A stretch of DNA of 64,000 nucleotides, taken from the NCBI GenBank assembly GCA_022826565.1, contig JAJDUP010000005.1, positions 1 through 64,000 on the forward strand, written 5' to 3'. Of this stretch, positions 1 to 8,467 are shown in pieces; within the stretch, counting starts at the first letter, position 1; each line of letters opens with the position of its first letter. This DNA is from Gemmatimonadota bacterium. Its GTDB lineage: Bacteria; Gemmatimonadota; Gemmatimonadetes; Longimicrobiales; Gaopeijiaceae. Below the pieces are notes generated by a model. That model was given only the letters and a program-made list of their open reading frames with translations. It did no database searches and had not been told where the DNA came from. A program made the position numbers and the translations under genes.

Positions 1-121
1 AACGCGTTGGAAGCCCGCCGGAGGCATTGAGGTCGAGGTTACGACTTGGCGGGAGCCAAGCAGCGGGAATCCGGGCCGCAATTCTCGTAAGTTCAATCCT
101 CACAACGGAGTCACCGCTTGA
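1..121 (+). CDS. C-terminal end of a gene cut by the window edge
   Basis: A reading frame is open from base 2 to a TGA stop at 119-121. It encodes about 39 residues that end in NPHNGVTA. The stop is followed directly by the ATG of the next gene at 122, the head-to-tail spacing expected within an operon. The fragment is polar and gives no recognisable motif, so I propose no function. The start lies outside the window. Confidence 0.5.
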   Translation, partial: TRWKPAGGIEVEVTTWREPSSGNPGRNSRKFNPHNGVTA

Positions 122-424
122 ATGCAAATGTCGGCCCGGCGTTCGGTGGACTGGGGGCTGGCTGCGCTGGGCTCCCTGATGTTCGTCGGCATCTTCGGAG
201 TGGTTCACTGGTACTTCGGCGAGTTCATGCTGTCCGAGGCGGCGCGCAACTACGTCTTCCAGGGTGACACTTGGGGGTACTTCAACCGTCCCGGTCCCTG
301 GCAGTACGAGTTCTGGGGCGTGGACCGGTTCTGGCCAACGGTGTGGTGGGCGCTGCCGATCGGGTTTGCGTCGGCGCGCGCCGGCCTGTGGGTGGCCAAC
401 TGGATGCTGGCGGTCCGCAGATGA
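122..424 (+). CDS. Small Trp-rich membrane protein, unknown function
   Basis: A 100-residue protein with one clear hydrophobic segment near residues 11-30 and a second less certain one near 73-95. The stretch between them is rich in Trp, Tyr and Phe (for example GPWQYEFWGVDRFW). It sits directly after the preceding stop, and its own TGA overlaps the next ATG (ATGA at 421-424), so it is probably co-translated with the following His/Met-motif protein. I do not recognise a family. The operon context suggests a membrane complex or metal-handling role, which is only an inference. Confidence 0.6.
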   Translation: MQMSARRSVDWGLAALGSLMFVGIFGVVHWYFGEFMLSEAARNYVFQGDTWGYFNRPGPWQYEFWGVDRFWPTVWWALPIGFASARAGLWVANWMLAVRR

Positions 425-1929
425 GGCGCGCCGCGCTGATCGTGGCGGGGCTCTACCTGGCGACCACGGGACACGTAGGCAGCAAGAACGTCTTCTTCAC
501 GGGCCAGGCGGGTCCCTACCCGGTGTCCGTCGTCGTCCGGCCGCCCGATGTCGTTCCGGGCCTGGCGGAGATCTCGGTGCGGATTCCAGGTGGCGAGGGC
601 GAAGTGGAGCAGGTCACTGTGCGGCCCGCGCGCTGGGACGCCGCGCCCGAAGGAGGGGCGCCCCCGCCGGACCCGGCCCAGCCCGTGCCGGGCGATGCGG
701 AACTCTACAGCGCCGAGCTCTGGCTGATGACCGTGGGGGCGTACCGTATCGAGGTGGCGGTGGAGGGGTCGCGGGGGGCGGGGATGGCCTCCGTACCGGT
801 GACGTCGGTCATGCTGGGCGTGCGCGACCTGCCGCCCGTACTGGGCGGGGTGCTCCTCTTCCTCGGGATACTGCTGCTTGCGGGCGCGGTTTCGATTGCG
901 GGCGCCGCGGTGCGCGAGAGCCGGCTGAACCCCGACGAGGCGGTGCAGACGACCCATCGCCGCTGGGGCTGGTTGGCCATGGCCTGCGCGGCCGCGATCC
1001 TGCTGACCGGGGCCTACTGGGGCAATGCCTGGTGGGATGCGGTGGACCGGGACGTGCGGAGCGGCATCTTCGAGCGCCTCGCCGTGGAGGGCGCGGTCAT
1101 CCGGGACAGCGGCGCGCCCGTGCTCGAGCTCCGCATGACGGATCCGTCCTGGCTGGGCCGGACCTGGAGTCGCCTGGTGCCCGACCACGGCAAGCTCATG
1201 CATATGTTCGTGATCGGCGCGCCCGACATGGACGCGTTCGCGCACGTTCACCCGGTGCCGGTGGACTCGGCGACCTTCCGGGTGCCATGGCCGGACCTCC
1301 CGCCGGGCGAATACCGGATCTACGGCGACATCGTGGATGAGTCCGGGTTTGCCCAGACGGTCGTCGACACGGTGCTTGTCGACCCGGCGATGCTCGCAGA
1401 AAGGGAGTCGGACTCAATGCTGGCAGCCGACCCCGACGATTCATCATGGCGGGGAGCACCCGCCCTGCTGTCTGGTCGAGGCGCGACAACGCCTCTGCCG
1501 GACGGGTCGACTCTGCATTGGCTCGGAGCCACGGAACTGAGCGTCGACGAAGAGACCGTGCTCTCGTTCAGGGTGCAGGACCCCGCGGGCGAAGCTGCCA
1601 TCCTCGAACCCTATATGGGTATGATCAGCCACGCCGCGGTCACCCGCGACGATGGCTCGGTTTTCGTGCACTTGCATCCCGCGGGCACGATCTCGATGGG
1701 GTCACTGTCCGTGCTGGCACCCGAGATGCAGTCGATGGGGGAGGGCGGTGCGCCGGTTGCCGTCGCGAATGACGCAGCGGCCGGCGGTGACCCGAATGAC
1801 CCCGCGAGCACCGGCCAGGTCGAGTTCCCGTACGCCTTCCCGCAGCCGGGAGAGTATACCATCTGGGTGCAGGTGAAGCGGGCGGGCAGGGTGCTGACAG
1901 GTGCGTTCCAGGCGCAGGTGACCGAGTAG
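421..1929 (+). CDS. Membrane-anchored protein with two YtkA/FixH-like His/Met motifs
   Basis: A 502-residue protein. The start at 421 is chosen because its ATG overlaps the previous stop (ATGA); the frame is open further upstream but that part lies inside the upstream gene. It has an N-terminal signal-like segment, an extracytoplasmic domain, two membrane helices near residues 140-170 and 182-200, and then a long exported part. Two similar motifs occur: H256, M260, H261, M262 followed by H275-x-H277-P, and M401, H404 followed by H417-x-H419-P. Exported YtkA-like domains of this look are often found beside copper or cytochrome oxidase genes. Metal binding, probably copper, is therefore an inference from the His/Met pattern. 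The exact role is unknown. Confidence 0.65.
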   Translation: MRRAALIVAGLYLATTGHVGSKNVFFTGQAGPYPVSVVVRPPDVVPGLAEISVRIPGGEGEVEQVTVRPARWDAAPEGGAPPPDPAQPVPGDAELYSAELWLMTVGAYRIEVAVEGSRGAGMASVPVTSVMLGVRDLPPVLGGVLLFLGILLLAGAVSIAGAAVRESRLNPDEAVQTTHRRWGWLAMACAAAILLTGAYWGNAWWDAVDRDVRSGIFERLAVEGAVIRDSGAPVLELRMTDPSWLGRTWSRLVPDHGKLMHMFVIGAPDMDAFAHVHPVPVDSATFRVPWPDLPPGEYRIYGDIVDESGFAQTVVDTVLVDPAMLAERESDSMLAADPDDSSWRGAPALLSGRGATTPLPDGSTLHWLGATELSVDEETVLSFRVQDPAGEAAILEPYMGMISHAAVTRDDGSVFVHLHPAGTISMGSLSVLAPEMQSMGEGGAPVAVANDAAAGGDPNDPASTGQVEFPYAFPQPGEYTIWVQVKRAGRVLTGAFQAQVTE

Positions 1930-1932
1930 TAC

Positions 1933-4900
1933 TCACCGCCCCCGCTGAAAGTAGAACCCCCCCGGCCCCCCACTCCCCGGATACACCCGCCCCCCGTCCT
2001 CCCCGCCGTACACGACCCCGTTCTTCAGCACATATACGATTTCCTGCGTGTTGCGGATGTCCTCCAGCGGGTCCGCCGCCAGCACCACCAGATCCGCCAG
2101 CTTCCCGGCCTCGATCGACCCCAGATCGGTGCCCAGGCCATGATACACCGCGCTGTTGCGGGTCGCCGTCTGCAGGGCGTCCATCGGCGAGAACCCGCCC
2201 TGCACCAGCAGCTCCATCTCCCAGTGCATGTCTCGCCCGAGCATCTGTCCGTGGCCGCCGGAGTTGATCAGCACGCCCGCGTCGAAGAGCCGCTTCATCG
2301 CGGCGGCCATGTCGGGCGCGTACAGGTCGTCGTCCCAGAAGTGGGTGACGCGGCGGAATCGGCGCAGGCGGTCCGCGGTCGAGAACCGGAGCAGCTTCTC
2401 GTCCTCCCAGTAGCGCTGTGACTGGTCGAAGTATGCCTGGCCCGCCGGACCGTTGTAGACGACCAGCAGGGTGGGGGTGACGCCGGTCCCGCTCGCGCGG
2501 AAGAGTTCGACGATGTCCTGGTACAGCGGCGTCAGCCCCATCGAGTGCTCGAGCCCGGTCACGCCGTCGATGATCTGCGTAAAGTTCATCTGCGGGATCG
2601 CCGCCGTCTCGGACAGCACGTTCAGGCCCTGCTCGCGCGCGGCGGTGATCAGCTGGTGCCGGTCGGCCCGGGTGAAGTTGACATAATCCTTCAGTGCGGT
2701 GATCCCCTGGTCGCGGCTGTAGCGGGCGTGCTCGTCGGCGTCGGCAAACGAGTCGACCGGGCGGTAGGTGCGCGGCCGATACTCGCGGATTCCGTACATC
2801 GGCGCGCCCACCGAGAGCATGCGCGGTCCGTCCATGCGCCCCGCGCGGATCATGTCGCGCACCCAGGGCTCCTTTTCCTCCGAGCCGTACAGTTCGTAGA
2901 GCGTGGTGACGCCGTGCGCGAGCGCCCCCGTGATACCGGCGAGCCGCTGCTCGATCACATGCGTCGCCGAGAGCTGTCCCACCAGGTGGGCGTGTGCATC
3001 GACCATGCCAGGTATGACGGTGTGACCCGCAACGTCGAACACCCTCGCTTCCGCAGGCACGACCACTTGGGGTCCCACCTCCGCGATGCGGTGTCCCCGC
3101 ACGAGGATCGTCGCGCTCTCCAACACACTCCGATCCGCATCCATCGTGATCACGCGGGCATTGGTCAGCGCGATCGTCGTGCTCGGCAGGGCCACCTCGA
3201 ACCGCACGGTGATGTCCGTCGTCTCGGCGCCATCGCGCCCGGCCAGGATGTCGTCGAGCGGCTTCTCGTGGAACATGCCGCCGCGCGACCACGACACCGT
3301 CTCCGCGTCGGACCAGGCCAGCCCCGCGCCGTCGGACCCGTCGATGCGCTGCGCGAACCCGACGCCGTCGTAGGCCGACACCGTGACCGGCTTGCCGATC
3401 CAGTCGAAGGGCGTCACGAAGCTGCGGTGGTACTCGCGGAAGGCGATCCAGCGGCCGTCGGGCGACAGCACCGCGCGTTCGCCGTGCGGAAAGCGGTAGA
3501 GCGTGGTCTTGTCGGTGCCTTCGGGGCGGATGCGGCGCAGCGTGAGCGTGTCGGATAGGAATTCGGTGTAGTAGATCCAGCGGCCGTCCTCGTCGAAGTG
3601 CACCGTGTGGGGTGCGCGGCCCTGTGCGTTGGGGGTGCCGTCCACTCCGGTCACCCTGCGCTCCGCGCCGCCCTCGGCCACGACCAGGTCGAAGTACACC
3701 TCCTCCTCCAGCCGCACGCCGTTGACGAGCCCGCCGTCGCCGCGGATGTAGGCCAGCGTCCCATCAGGTCCCACCGCCAGCGCCATGTACTGGGACGGCA
3801 TCGCCGACACCTCCGTCGCGGCCCCGCCCCCGAGCGGCCGCCGATGCACCGCGCCCAGCTCCTCGTCGGTCCAGGTCGCGTAGTAGAGCCAGCCGTCCTC
3901 CGCATCGACCACCGGACTCGTCTCGTGCGCCGCCGACTGCGTGAGATTGCGGGTCAGGTCGCCCTCCGCCAGCCAGATGTCTCCCAGCGCCTCGAAGACG
4001 ATCCCCGCCGGCGTCCGATGCGCGAACCGATACGACCACGCCCGCGTCTCCCCTTGCGGGAACTCGTGCGCAAAGCGGATCGTCTGGTCGATCTCGCGGT
4101 TCACCGGCGCGCGGAAGGGCACCTCGCGCATCTCGCCCGTATCGACCTCGACGGCCTGGATCCTGCCGCCGACCGCCAGGTAGAGGTGCGTTCCGTCCGG
4201 ATGCCAGTCCATGTTCGGTGACACGCCATAGTAGTATGGCCCCGACTCCTGGTGATCGCGGTCGAGCCCCCGCACCAGCACCCGCTCCGAGCGCGTCCAC
4301 AGGTCGTGGATCAGCACCACCGTTTCCTGATCGTCCCGGTTGCCGTACGCGAGATGGCGTCCGTCGGGCGACAGCGTGGGGTTGAAGGCGCCGCCGGCAA
4401 GCTCGCGATAGACCCGGATCTCGCCGGTCCGCAGGTCGTAGGTATTGATGCGGGCGCCGCTCTGATGGAGTTGGCCGCTCAGGTGCTCGTAGAAGAGGAC
4501 ATCGCGCTGGGCGTGCTCCTCGAAGTGCGCGATCGGCTGGAAGGTCGTCCCCGAGGTGATCTCCTGGTGCGTGCCGAAGAGGTTGAAGCGGTAAGCGGTC
4601 ATCCCCGCGTTCTGCTCGAGCGCCGAAGCGTAGATCGCCTGGCCGTCGGCCGACCACGAGCCCTGCACCACCGGCAGCGCCATCTTCGTGACGTTCTCGA
4701 CCGAGTCGGTGCCCGGCGCCGCGCCCGTCCCCCGGTGCAGGATCCAGACGTCCTCGCTGCCGCTCCGGTCCGAGGTGAACGCGATCCGCGTCCCGTCCGG
4801 GCTGTAGCGCGGGAAGCTTTTCCACGAACGCCCGCTGGTGAGCGCGACCGCATCGCCGCCCTCGATCGGCATCTCGTAGATGTGCCCGAGCAGCTCGAAG

Positions 4901-5088
4901 GCCAGGTGACGCCCATCCGGCGAGACATCCACGCTGATCCAGGTGCCTTCTGTTGCGGTGTAGCTGAGGGTGGTGGTGGAAGGAGCCCGCGATTCCTCGA
5001 TGCTCCACTCGCCCGCGTCCTGGGCGGCGGCGGCGTTGGGGAGGGCGGCGATCAGGGCGAGGGACGCGATGGGCACATATCCTGGCAT
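1933..5088 (-). CDS. Exported TolB/PD40 beta-propeller fused to an amidohydrolase
   Basis: A 1051-residue protein with a cleavable signal peptide (ending near AAAAQ, residue 23). An N-terminal propeller of PD40-type blades follows (motifs such as YSPDGTRIAFTSDRSG). From about residue 640 there is an amidohydrolase domain that opens with the metal-binding GMVDAHAHL motif. The C-terminus is a Gly/Pro-rich tail. GGAGG is placed five bases before the ATG at 5088. Proteins of this architecture are exported hydrolases of cyclic amides or dipeptides in the imidazolonepropionase/prolidase branch; the substrate is unknown. It is a paralogue of the gene at 22348-25704, with the same opening (GTWISVDVSPDG versus GSWISVDISPDG). 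It diverges from the lipoprotein gene at 5299. Confidence 0.9.
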   Translation of the reverse strand: MPGYVPIASLALIAALPNAAAAQDAGEWSIEESRAPSTTTLSYTATEGTWISVDVSPDGRHLAFELLGHIYEMPIEGGDAVALTSGRSWKSFPRYSPDGTRIAFTSDRSGSEDVWILHRGTGAAPGTDSVENVTKMALPVVQGSWSADGQAIYASALEQNAGMTAYRFNLFGTHQEITSGTTFQPIAHFEEHAQRDVLFYEHLSGQLHQSGARINTYDLRTGEIRVYRELAGGAFNPTLSPDGRHLAYGNRDDQETVVLIHDLWTRSERVLVRGLDRDHQESGPYYYGVSPNMDWHPDGTHLYLAVGGRIQAVEVDTGEMREVPFRAPVNREIDQTIRFAHEFPQGETRAWSYRFAHRTPAGIVFEALGDIWLAEGDLTRNLTQSAAHETSPVVDAEDGWLYYATWTDEELGAVHRRPLGGGAATEVSAMPSQYMALAVGPDGTLAYIRGDGGLVNGVRLEEEVYFDLVVAEGGAERRVTGVDGTPNAQGRAPHTVHFDEDGRWIYYTEFLSDTLTLRRIRPEGTDKTTLYRFPHGERAVLSPDGRWIAFREYHRSFVTPFDWIGKPVTVSAYDGVGFAQRIDGSDGAGLAWSDAETVSWSRGGMFHEKPLDDILAGRDGAETTDITVRFEVALPSTTIALTNARVITMDADRSVLESATILVRGHRIAEVGPQVVVPAEARVFDVAGHTVIPGMVDAHAHLVGQLSATHVIEQRLAGITGALAHGVTTLYELYGSEEKEPWVRDMIRAGRMDGPRMLSVGAPMYGIREYRPRTYRPVDSFADADEHARYSRDQGITALKDYVNFTRADRHQLITAAREQGLNVLSETAAIPQMNFTQIIDGVTGLEHSMGLTPLYQDIVELFRASGTGVTPTLLVVYNGPAGQAYFDQSQRYWEDEKLLRFSTADRLRRFRRVTHFWDDDLYAPDMAAAMKRLFDAGVLINSGGHGQMLGRDMHWEMELLVQGGFSPMDALQTATRNSAVYHGLGTDLGSIEAGKLADLVVLAADPLEDIRNTQEIVYVLKNGVVYGGEDGGRVYPGSGGPGGFYFQRGR

Positions 5089-5246
5089 GGAGGCCTCCGA
5101 TGCTACCGGAACGCGGACTGCGGCTTTGCACGGGCGGTGACGCCGGTTTTCGCGCGACCGGGTTGGAAGATCCGGTTCACGGCATCACAATAGGACCTAC
5201 GCGGGTGCCGTGCAGGCGTGACGACCGGGTCGCGCGCCGACAGGGA

Positions 5247-5276
5247 TTGACGCTTATGTAATGTCAGCATTACATT
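5247..5276 (+). promoter_or_regulatory. Putative promoter of the 5299 lipoprotein gene
   Basis: TTGACG at 5247-5252 is a five-of-six match to a -35 box. TACATT at 5271-5276 (18-bp spacing) is a plausible -10 box. Transcription would begin near 5283, leaving a very short leader before the ATG at 5299. The first palindrome lies in the spacer and over the -10 box, and the second covers the predicted start point, an arrangement typical of repression. This is a prediction from sequence only. Confidence 0.4.
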
Positions 5277-5295
5277 TGGTAAAGTAGACTTTACA
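5257..5295. promoter_or_regulatory. Paired palindrome, copy 1 (probable operator)
   Basis: Two inverted repeats lie side by side. The first is TGTAATG, TCAG, CATTACA (perfect; extended by one base pair at each end). The second is GGTAAAG, TAGA, CTTTACA (one outer mismatch). Their centres are exactly 21 bp apart, two helical turns, and three bases separate them. The same layout recurs at 22344-22382 and 54776-54814. The position over the -10 and start point of the promoter suggests a binding site for a dimeric repressor bound as two dimers on one DNA face. No candidate regulator is encoded nearby. Confidence 0.6.
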
Positions 5296-5298
5296 GTG

Positions 5299-5664
5299 AT
5301 GAACTCCGGTATGAAGAATCCCTACCTGCTCACTGCTCTCGCCCTGCTCGGGCTCCCCCTCGTAGCGTGCGACAATGTCACACCGTCGTCGCTGGCCTGT
5401 ACGATCACCGGCCAGATCACGATCGAGGCGATGGGAGTCAGCGGTGTGTTGATCACCCTGAGTACCGGCGAATCCACCGCCACGGATCAGAACGGCAGCT
5501 TCCGCTTCGACAACATCGAGGGCGAAACCGTGACGGTTGCAATCAGCGGCTTCCCTTCGAACGCGACCTTCGATCAAACCTCGGCCACCGTCTCCATTCC
5601 GTGCGACGGCAACATCATCACGATCAACTTCACCGGTTCCTACAGTCGCCCTGGCCCGCGATGA
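5299..5664 (+). CDS. Small lipoprotein with a carboxypeptidase-regulatory-like domain
   Basis: About 121 residues. A lipoprotein signal (LLTALALLGLPLVAC) is followed by a small beta-rich domain with the pattern G-x-V-x-L-S-T-G-E-S-T-A-T-D-Q-N-G-S-F-R-F, typical of carboxypeptidase regulatory-like or CNA-B-type folds. A C-terminal TINFTGSYSR strand closes it. It is probably attached to a membrane facing the periplasm. ATG codons at 5299 and 5311 and a GTG at 5296 are all possible starts. None has a strong ribosome site because the paired palindrome lies immediately upstream. The function is unknown. The dedicated, apparently repressible promoter implies conditional expression. Confidence 0.65.
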   Translation: MNSGMKNPYLLTALALLGLPLVACDNVTPSSLACTITGQITIEAMGVSGVLITLSTGESTATDQNGSFRFDNIEGETVTVAISGFPSNATFDQTSATVSIPCDGNIITINFTGSYSRPGPR

Positions 5665-5737
5665 GGCGAAGATCGTGAGCTTCACCGGTTCGCCAGCCAG
5701 ACGGTAGCGACCGGAGACTGCAGGACCAGCTACAGGA

Positions 5738-7138
5738 CTACATCGCCCCGTACAGCGCCTCCACCAGCAGCGCACTGAGCCCCATGGTGTTGCTGTAGTG
5801 GTTGCGTACGAACCCGCCCGCGATCCCGGCCGCTGGATCGGCGAATCCGTAGTTGCCGCCGCCACCGCTCATCCCGAAGGCGTCGGGATTCGGGCCGTAG
5901 ATGGGCGGAAGTCCGGGGAAGAACGCGGCGTTCGCGTGATGGCTTCCCGGCGTCCACTTCTGCTCGCGGCCGATCAGGAGGTCGACTCCGCCCGGCGGCG
6001 ACGGGGTGGTGAATTCGCGCACGGTTGCGGGCTCGAGCACCTGCCGCCCATCGAGGACGCCGTCCATCGCCAGCGGCGTGTAGAGGCGGGCGAGGCTGCG
6101 CGCGTCGGTGGTCACGTTGGCTGCGCCGAACTCGGCGGCGAGCGCCTTCGGCTGACTCCACAGCCGGCCCACCTGCAGCATGAACACGTCCATCGGGCCG
6201 CCGAGCAGTCCCCGGAAGGCCGCGTGGTACTGCCACGTCGACGGGTCGGTGAGGGCCGGCAGCGCCATCTCCGCCATCTGCTCGGTCACGCTCGCGTACA
6301 TCTCGGCCACCGACTCGTGCACCGGCGCCTCGGGCCACGGCTTGACTGCGGCCAGGTCGCGCTGTTCCTCGTAGGGCGTGCCCAGCCAGGTGTTGAGCTG
6401 CCAGGGCCCGGCCATCTCGTCGCGCAGGAACGCGCCGGCCCGCTTGCCGCTGATCCGGTAGACGACCTCGCTGACGAGGTTGCCGTAGGTGTAGCCGTGG
6501 TACGCGTGGGCGGTCCCGGGCTCCCAGTCGGGCTCGGCGGCGGCGAGGCGGCGGGCGATCTCGTCGTACTGGTCGAAGCCGTTGCCGTCGAGGTCGAGGA
6601 GGTCGGTGTAGCCGGGCAACTGGGTCGAGCCCGCCGCGTGGCTCAGCAGCATGCGGACGGTGGTGTTCTCCTTGCCGTTGGTGGCGTACTCGGGCCAGTA
6701 GCCGCCTACGGGCGCGTCGAGGTCGAGTTCGCCGCGGTCGTGGAGCATCATGGCGGTGGCCGCGGTAACTGCCTTGCTGGTGGACTGGACGTGGACGCGG
6801 GTGTTGCGCAGCCACGGTCGGTCGTGGTCGGCCATCCCGGCCCAGAGGTCGACGACGAGTTCGCCCTGGTGGGTGGCGGCGAAGGCGGCGCCGCCGGTGC
6901 CCATGAGGCGGGCGTTGGCCGCGAAGGTGTCGCGGACGGATTCGAGGCCGGGTTTGACGTAGCCCTTGATGGCGGGGGTGGCCTGCTTGCTGGCGGCACC
7001 CCCCGGCGACCCGTCGAGCTCAGCCGGGGTTGTCGGATTCACCGCGAGTTCGGAGTCGGTCGGGAGCGAGGGCACTCCCGCGACCGTCCTGGCCCCGGCC
7101 GCGACGGCTGCCGCGCTCAGAAAGGACCGCCTGTTCAT
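5738..7138 (-). CDS. Tat-exported serine hydrolase (class C beta-lactamase/esterase family)
   Basis: A 466-residue protein. The start at 7138 is chosen because the ATG overlaps the upstream stop (ATGA at 7138-7135) and opens with the twin-arginine signal MNRRSFLSAAAVAAGA; another ATG exists at 7174. The S-x-x-K motif is STSK at about residues 119-122, and a Y-x-N (YGN) follows. The family includes EstA-type esterases, D-aminopeptidases and penicillin-binding protein-like hydrolases, so the substrate cannot be fixed from sequence. It is the last gene of a four-gene minus-strand operon that begins with an S9 peptidase. Confidence 0.88.
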   Translation of the reverse strand: MNRRSFLSAAAVAAGARTVAGVPSLPTDSELAVNPTTPAELDGSPGGAASKQATPAIKGYVKPGLESVRDTFAANARLMGTGGAAFAATHQGELVVDLWAGMADHDRPWLRNTRVHVQSTSKAVTAATAMMLHDRGELDLDAPVGGYWPEYATNGKENTTVRMLLSHAAGSTQLPGYTDLLDLDGNGFDQYDEIARRLAAAEPDWEPGTAHAYHGYTYGNLVSEVVYRISGKRAGAFLRDEMAGPWQLNTWLGTPYEEQRDLAAVKPWPEAPVHESVAEMYASVTEQMAEMALPALTDPSTWQYHAAFRGLLGGPMDVFMLQVGRLWSQPKALAAEFGAANVTTDARSLARLYTPLAMDGVLDGRQVLEPATVREFTTPSPPGGVDLLIGREQKWTPGSHHANAAFFPGLPPIYGPNPDAFGMSGGGGNYGFADPAAGIAGGFVRNHYSNTMGLSALLVEALYGAM

Positions 7139-8385
7139 CGGAGTGGAATCGGGTGCGGCTTGGGTGCTGTCCATGGCAGGTCCCGTCGAGGAGGTTGGAC
7201 GAAAGGGTGAAACCCGGTGCTCTGTGCAGCCGAGCAAGGATCATCCAGGCGATCGGTGGCGTCTCCACCTGCGAAACTCCCGCCATCACGGAGACCTCCG
7301 TTCACGTCGATGACGCAGTAGCCGAATCGATCTTCGGTCGCGTAGATGTACATGAAATGATTGAAGGAACCCCCGTCATCACGTGGGACGGTGCGTTCAT
7401 CGTCCCGGAAGGAATCCGGCTCCTTCCCTCCCGCGCCGGTCACGAAGTACCTTATGCCGCCTATTGGCCGGACGCGCGCGTACAGATGCTGATGGGCCTG
7501 GAAGACGACATCCACGCCATTTTCGCGGAAGATGGGCTCGAGTTGAGCCCGCAACGTTGCATCGTCATTCCTGCACAGGAACCGGAACCACCAGCATCGC
7601 GTCGGCGCGTATATCGGATGGTGCATCGCGACGACCTTCCATCGCGCGTCGGATCGTTGCAGAGCCCCTTCAAGCCAACGCAGTTGAGGCTCGTCCGATC
7701 CCTGCTTGAGCCGCGTCTGCTTTCTGCCAAGCGTGTTGGTGTCGATCACGAACACTTCGACGATAGGCGGCTCGTCCGACTGGCGCGGGTCTTGTAGCCC
7801 GCCCTCGTGCCTCCGCCAACCGGGATGTTCCCCAGGGATCTCGATGGAGTAGTAGCGGAGGCCATCGGGAAAACCCAATTCGGGCGTCGCCAGTTGGGAA
7901 TCCACCGAGCAGCGGGGCGACGACCGATAGGCGGATTCGTCCTGTGGAACGGGCCTCAGCCCCGAGTCGCCGCAGTGGTCCAGGTCATGATTGCCAAGTG
8001 CTGCGTTGATCCTCACCCCAAGAGAAAGGATTCCTCGATACACGTCGAGAAACCTGGTGGCGATGGACCGTCCGCCCTGAAACCCGTACACGTTGTCCCC
8101 GAGCAGGAAGACGTGAGAAACGGGCACCGCCTCGGCAGACCGGCGGATCTGCGCCGCGACTCCGAGAGCGCGTTCATTGCCTGTACCGGTGTCTCCAACG
8201 ACGACGAATCGCGTTGCTCGCACAGTGTCCTGTTGGAGCCAATCGAACTCTTCGATGCCGATCCACCCGGTCGACACACCGGTGCCGGTTCCGCTCGCGC
8301 AGGCCGCCATGGCGAGCAACAGGACACTCCCAACGGCTCCCGCAACACTCCGGCCACACCCCCGCGTGGTGAAGCAGCGACGCAT
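7135..8385 (-). CDS. Lipoprotein metallophosphoesterase, purple acid phosphatase-like
   Basis: 416 residues from the ATG at 8385, chosen because it gives a lipoprotein signal with Cys29 (LLLAMAAC). The calcineurin-like metal motifs appear in order: GDTGTGN (D65), LLGDNVYG (GDN 96-98), ALGNHD (131-134), AMHHPIY and QAHQHLYARV. This is the arrangement of the tartrate-resistant/purple acid phosphatase branch. The enzyme is expected to hydrolyse phosphate esters outside the cytoplasm. Its stop overlaps the ATG of the serine hydrolase by four bases, so the two are translationally coupled. An in-frame extension to 8517 would overlap the DUF4956 gene and is unlikely. Confidence 0.87.
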   Translation of the reverse strand: MRRCFTTRGCGRSVAGAVGSVLLLAMAACASGTGTGVSTGWIGIEEFDWLQQDTVRATRFVVVGDTGTGNERALGVAAQIRRSAEAVPVSHVFLLGDNVYGFQGGRSIATRFLDVYRGILSLGVRINAALGNHDLDHCGDSGLRPVPQDESAYRSSPRCSVDSQLATPELGFPDGLRYYSIEIPGEHPGWRRHEGGLQDPRQSDEPPIVEVFVIDTNTLGRKQTRLKQGSDEPQLRWLEGALQRSDARWKVVAMHHPIYAPTRCWWFRFLCRNDDATLRAQLEPIFRENGVDVVFQAHQHLYARVRPIGGIRYFVTGAGGKEPDSFRDDERTVPRDDGGSFNHFMYIYATEDRFGYCVIDVNGGLRDGGSFAGGDATDRLDDPCSAAQSTGFHPFVQPPRRDLPWTAPKPHPIPLR

Positions 8386-8467
8386 CGGGACAGAGGTGAG
8401 GCTCACACCGACCAGGACCCGGCGCGCTCCCGTGAACAGGTCCCGATGGCCGAGTCGCACCGCATCC

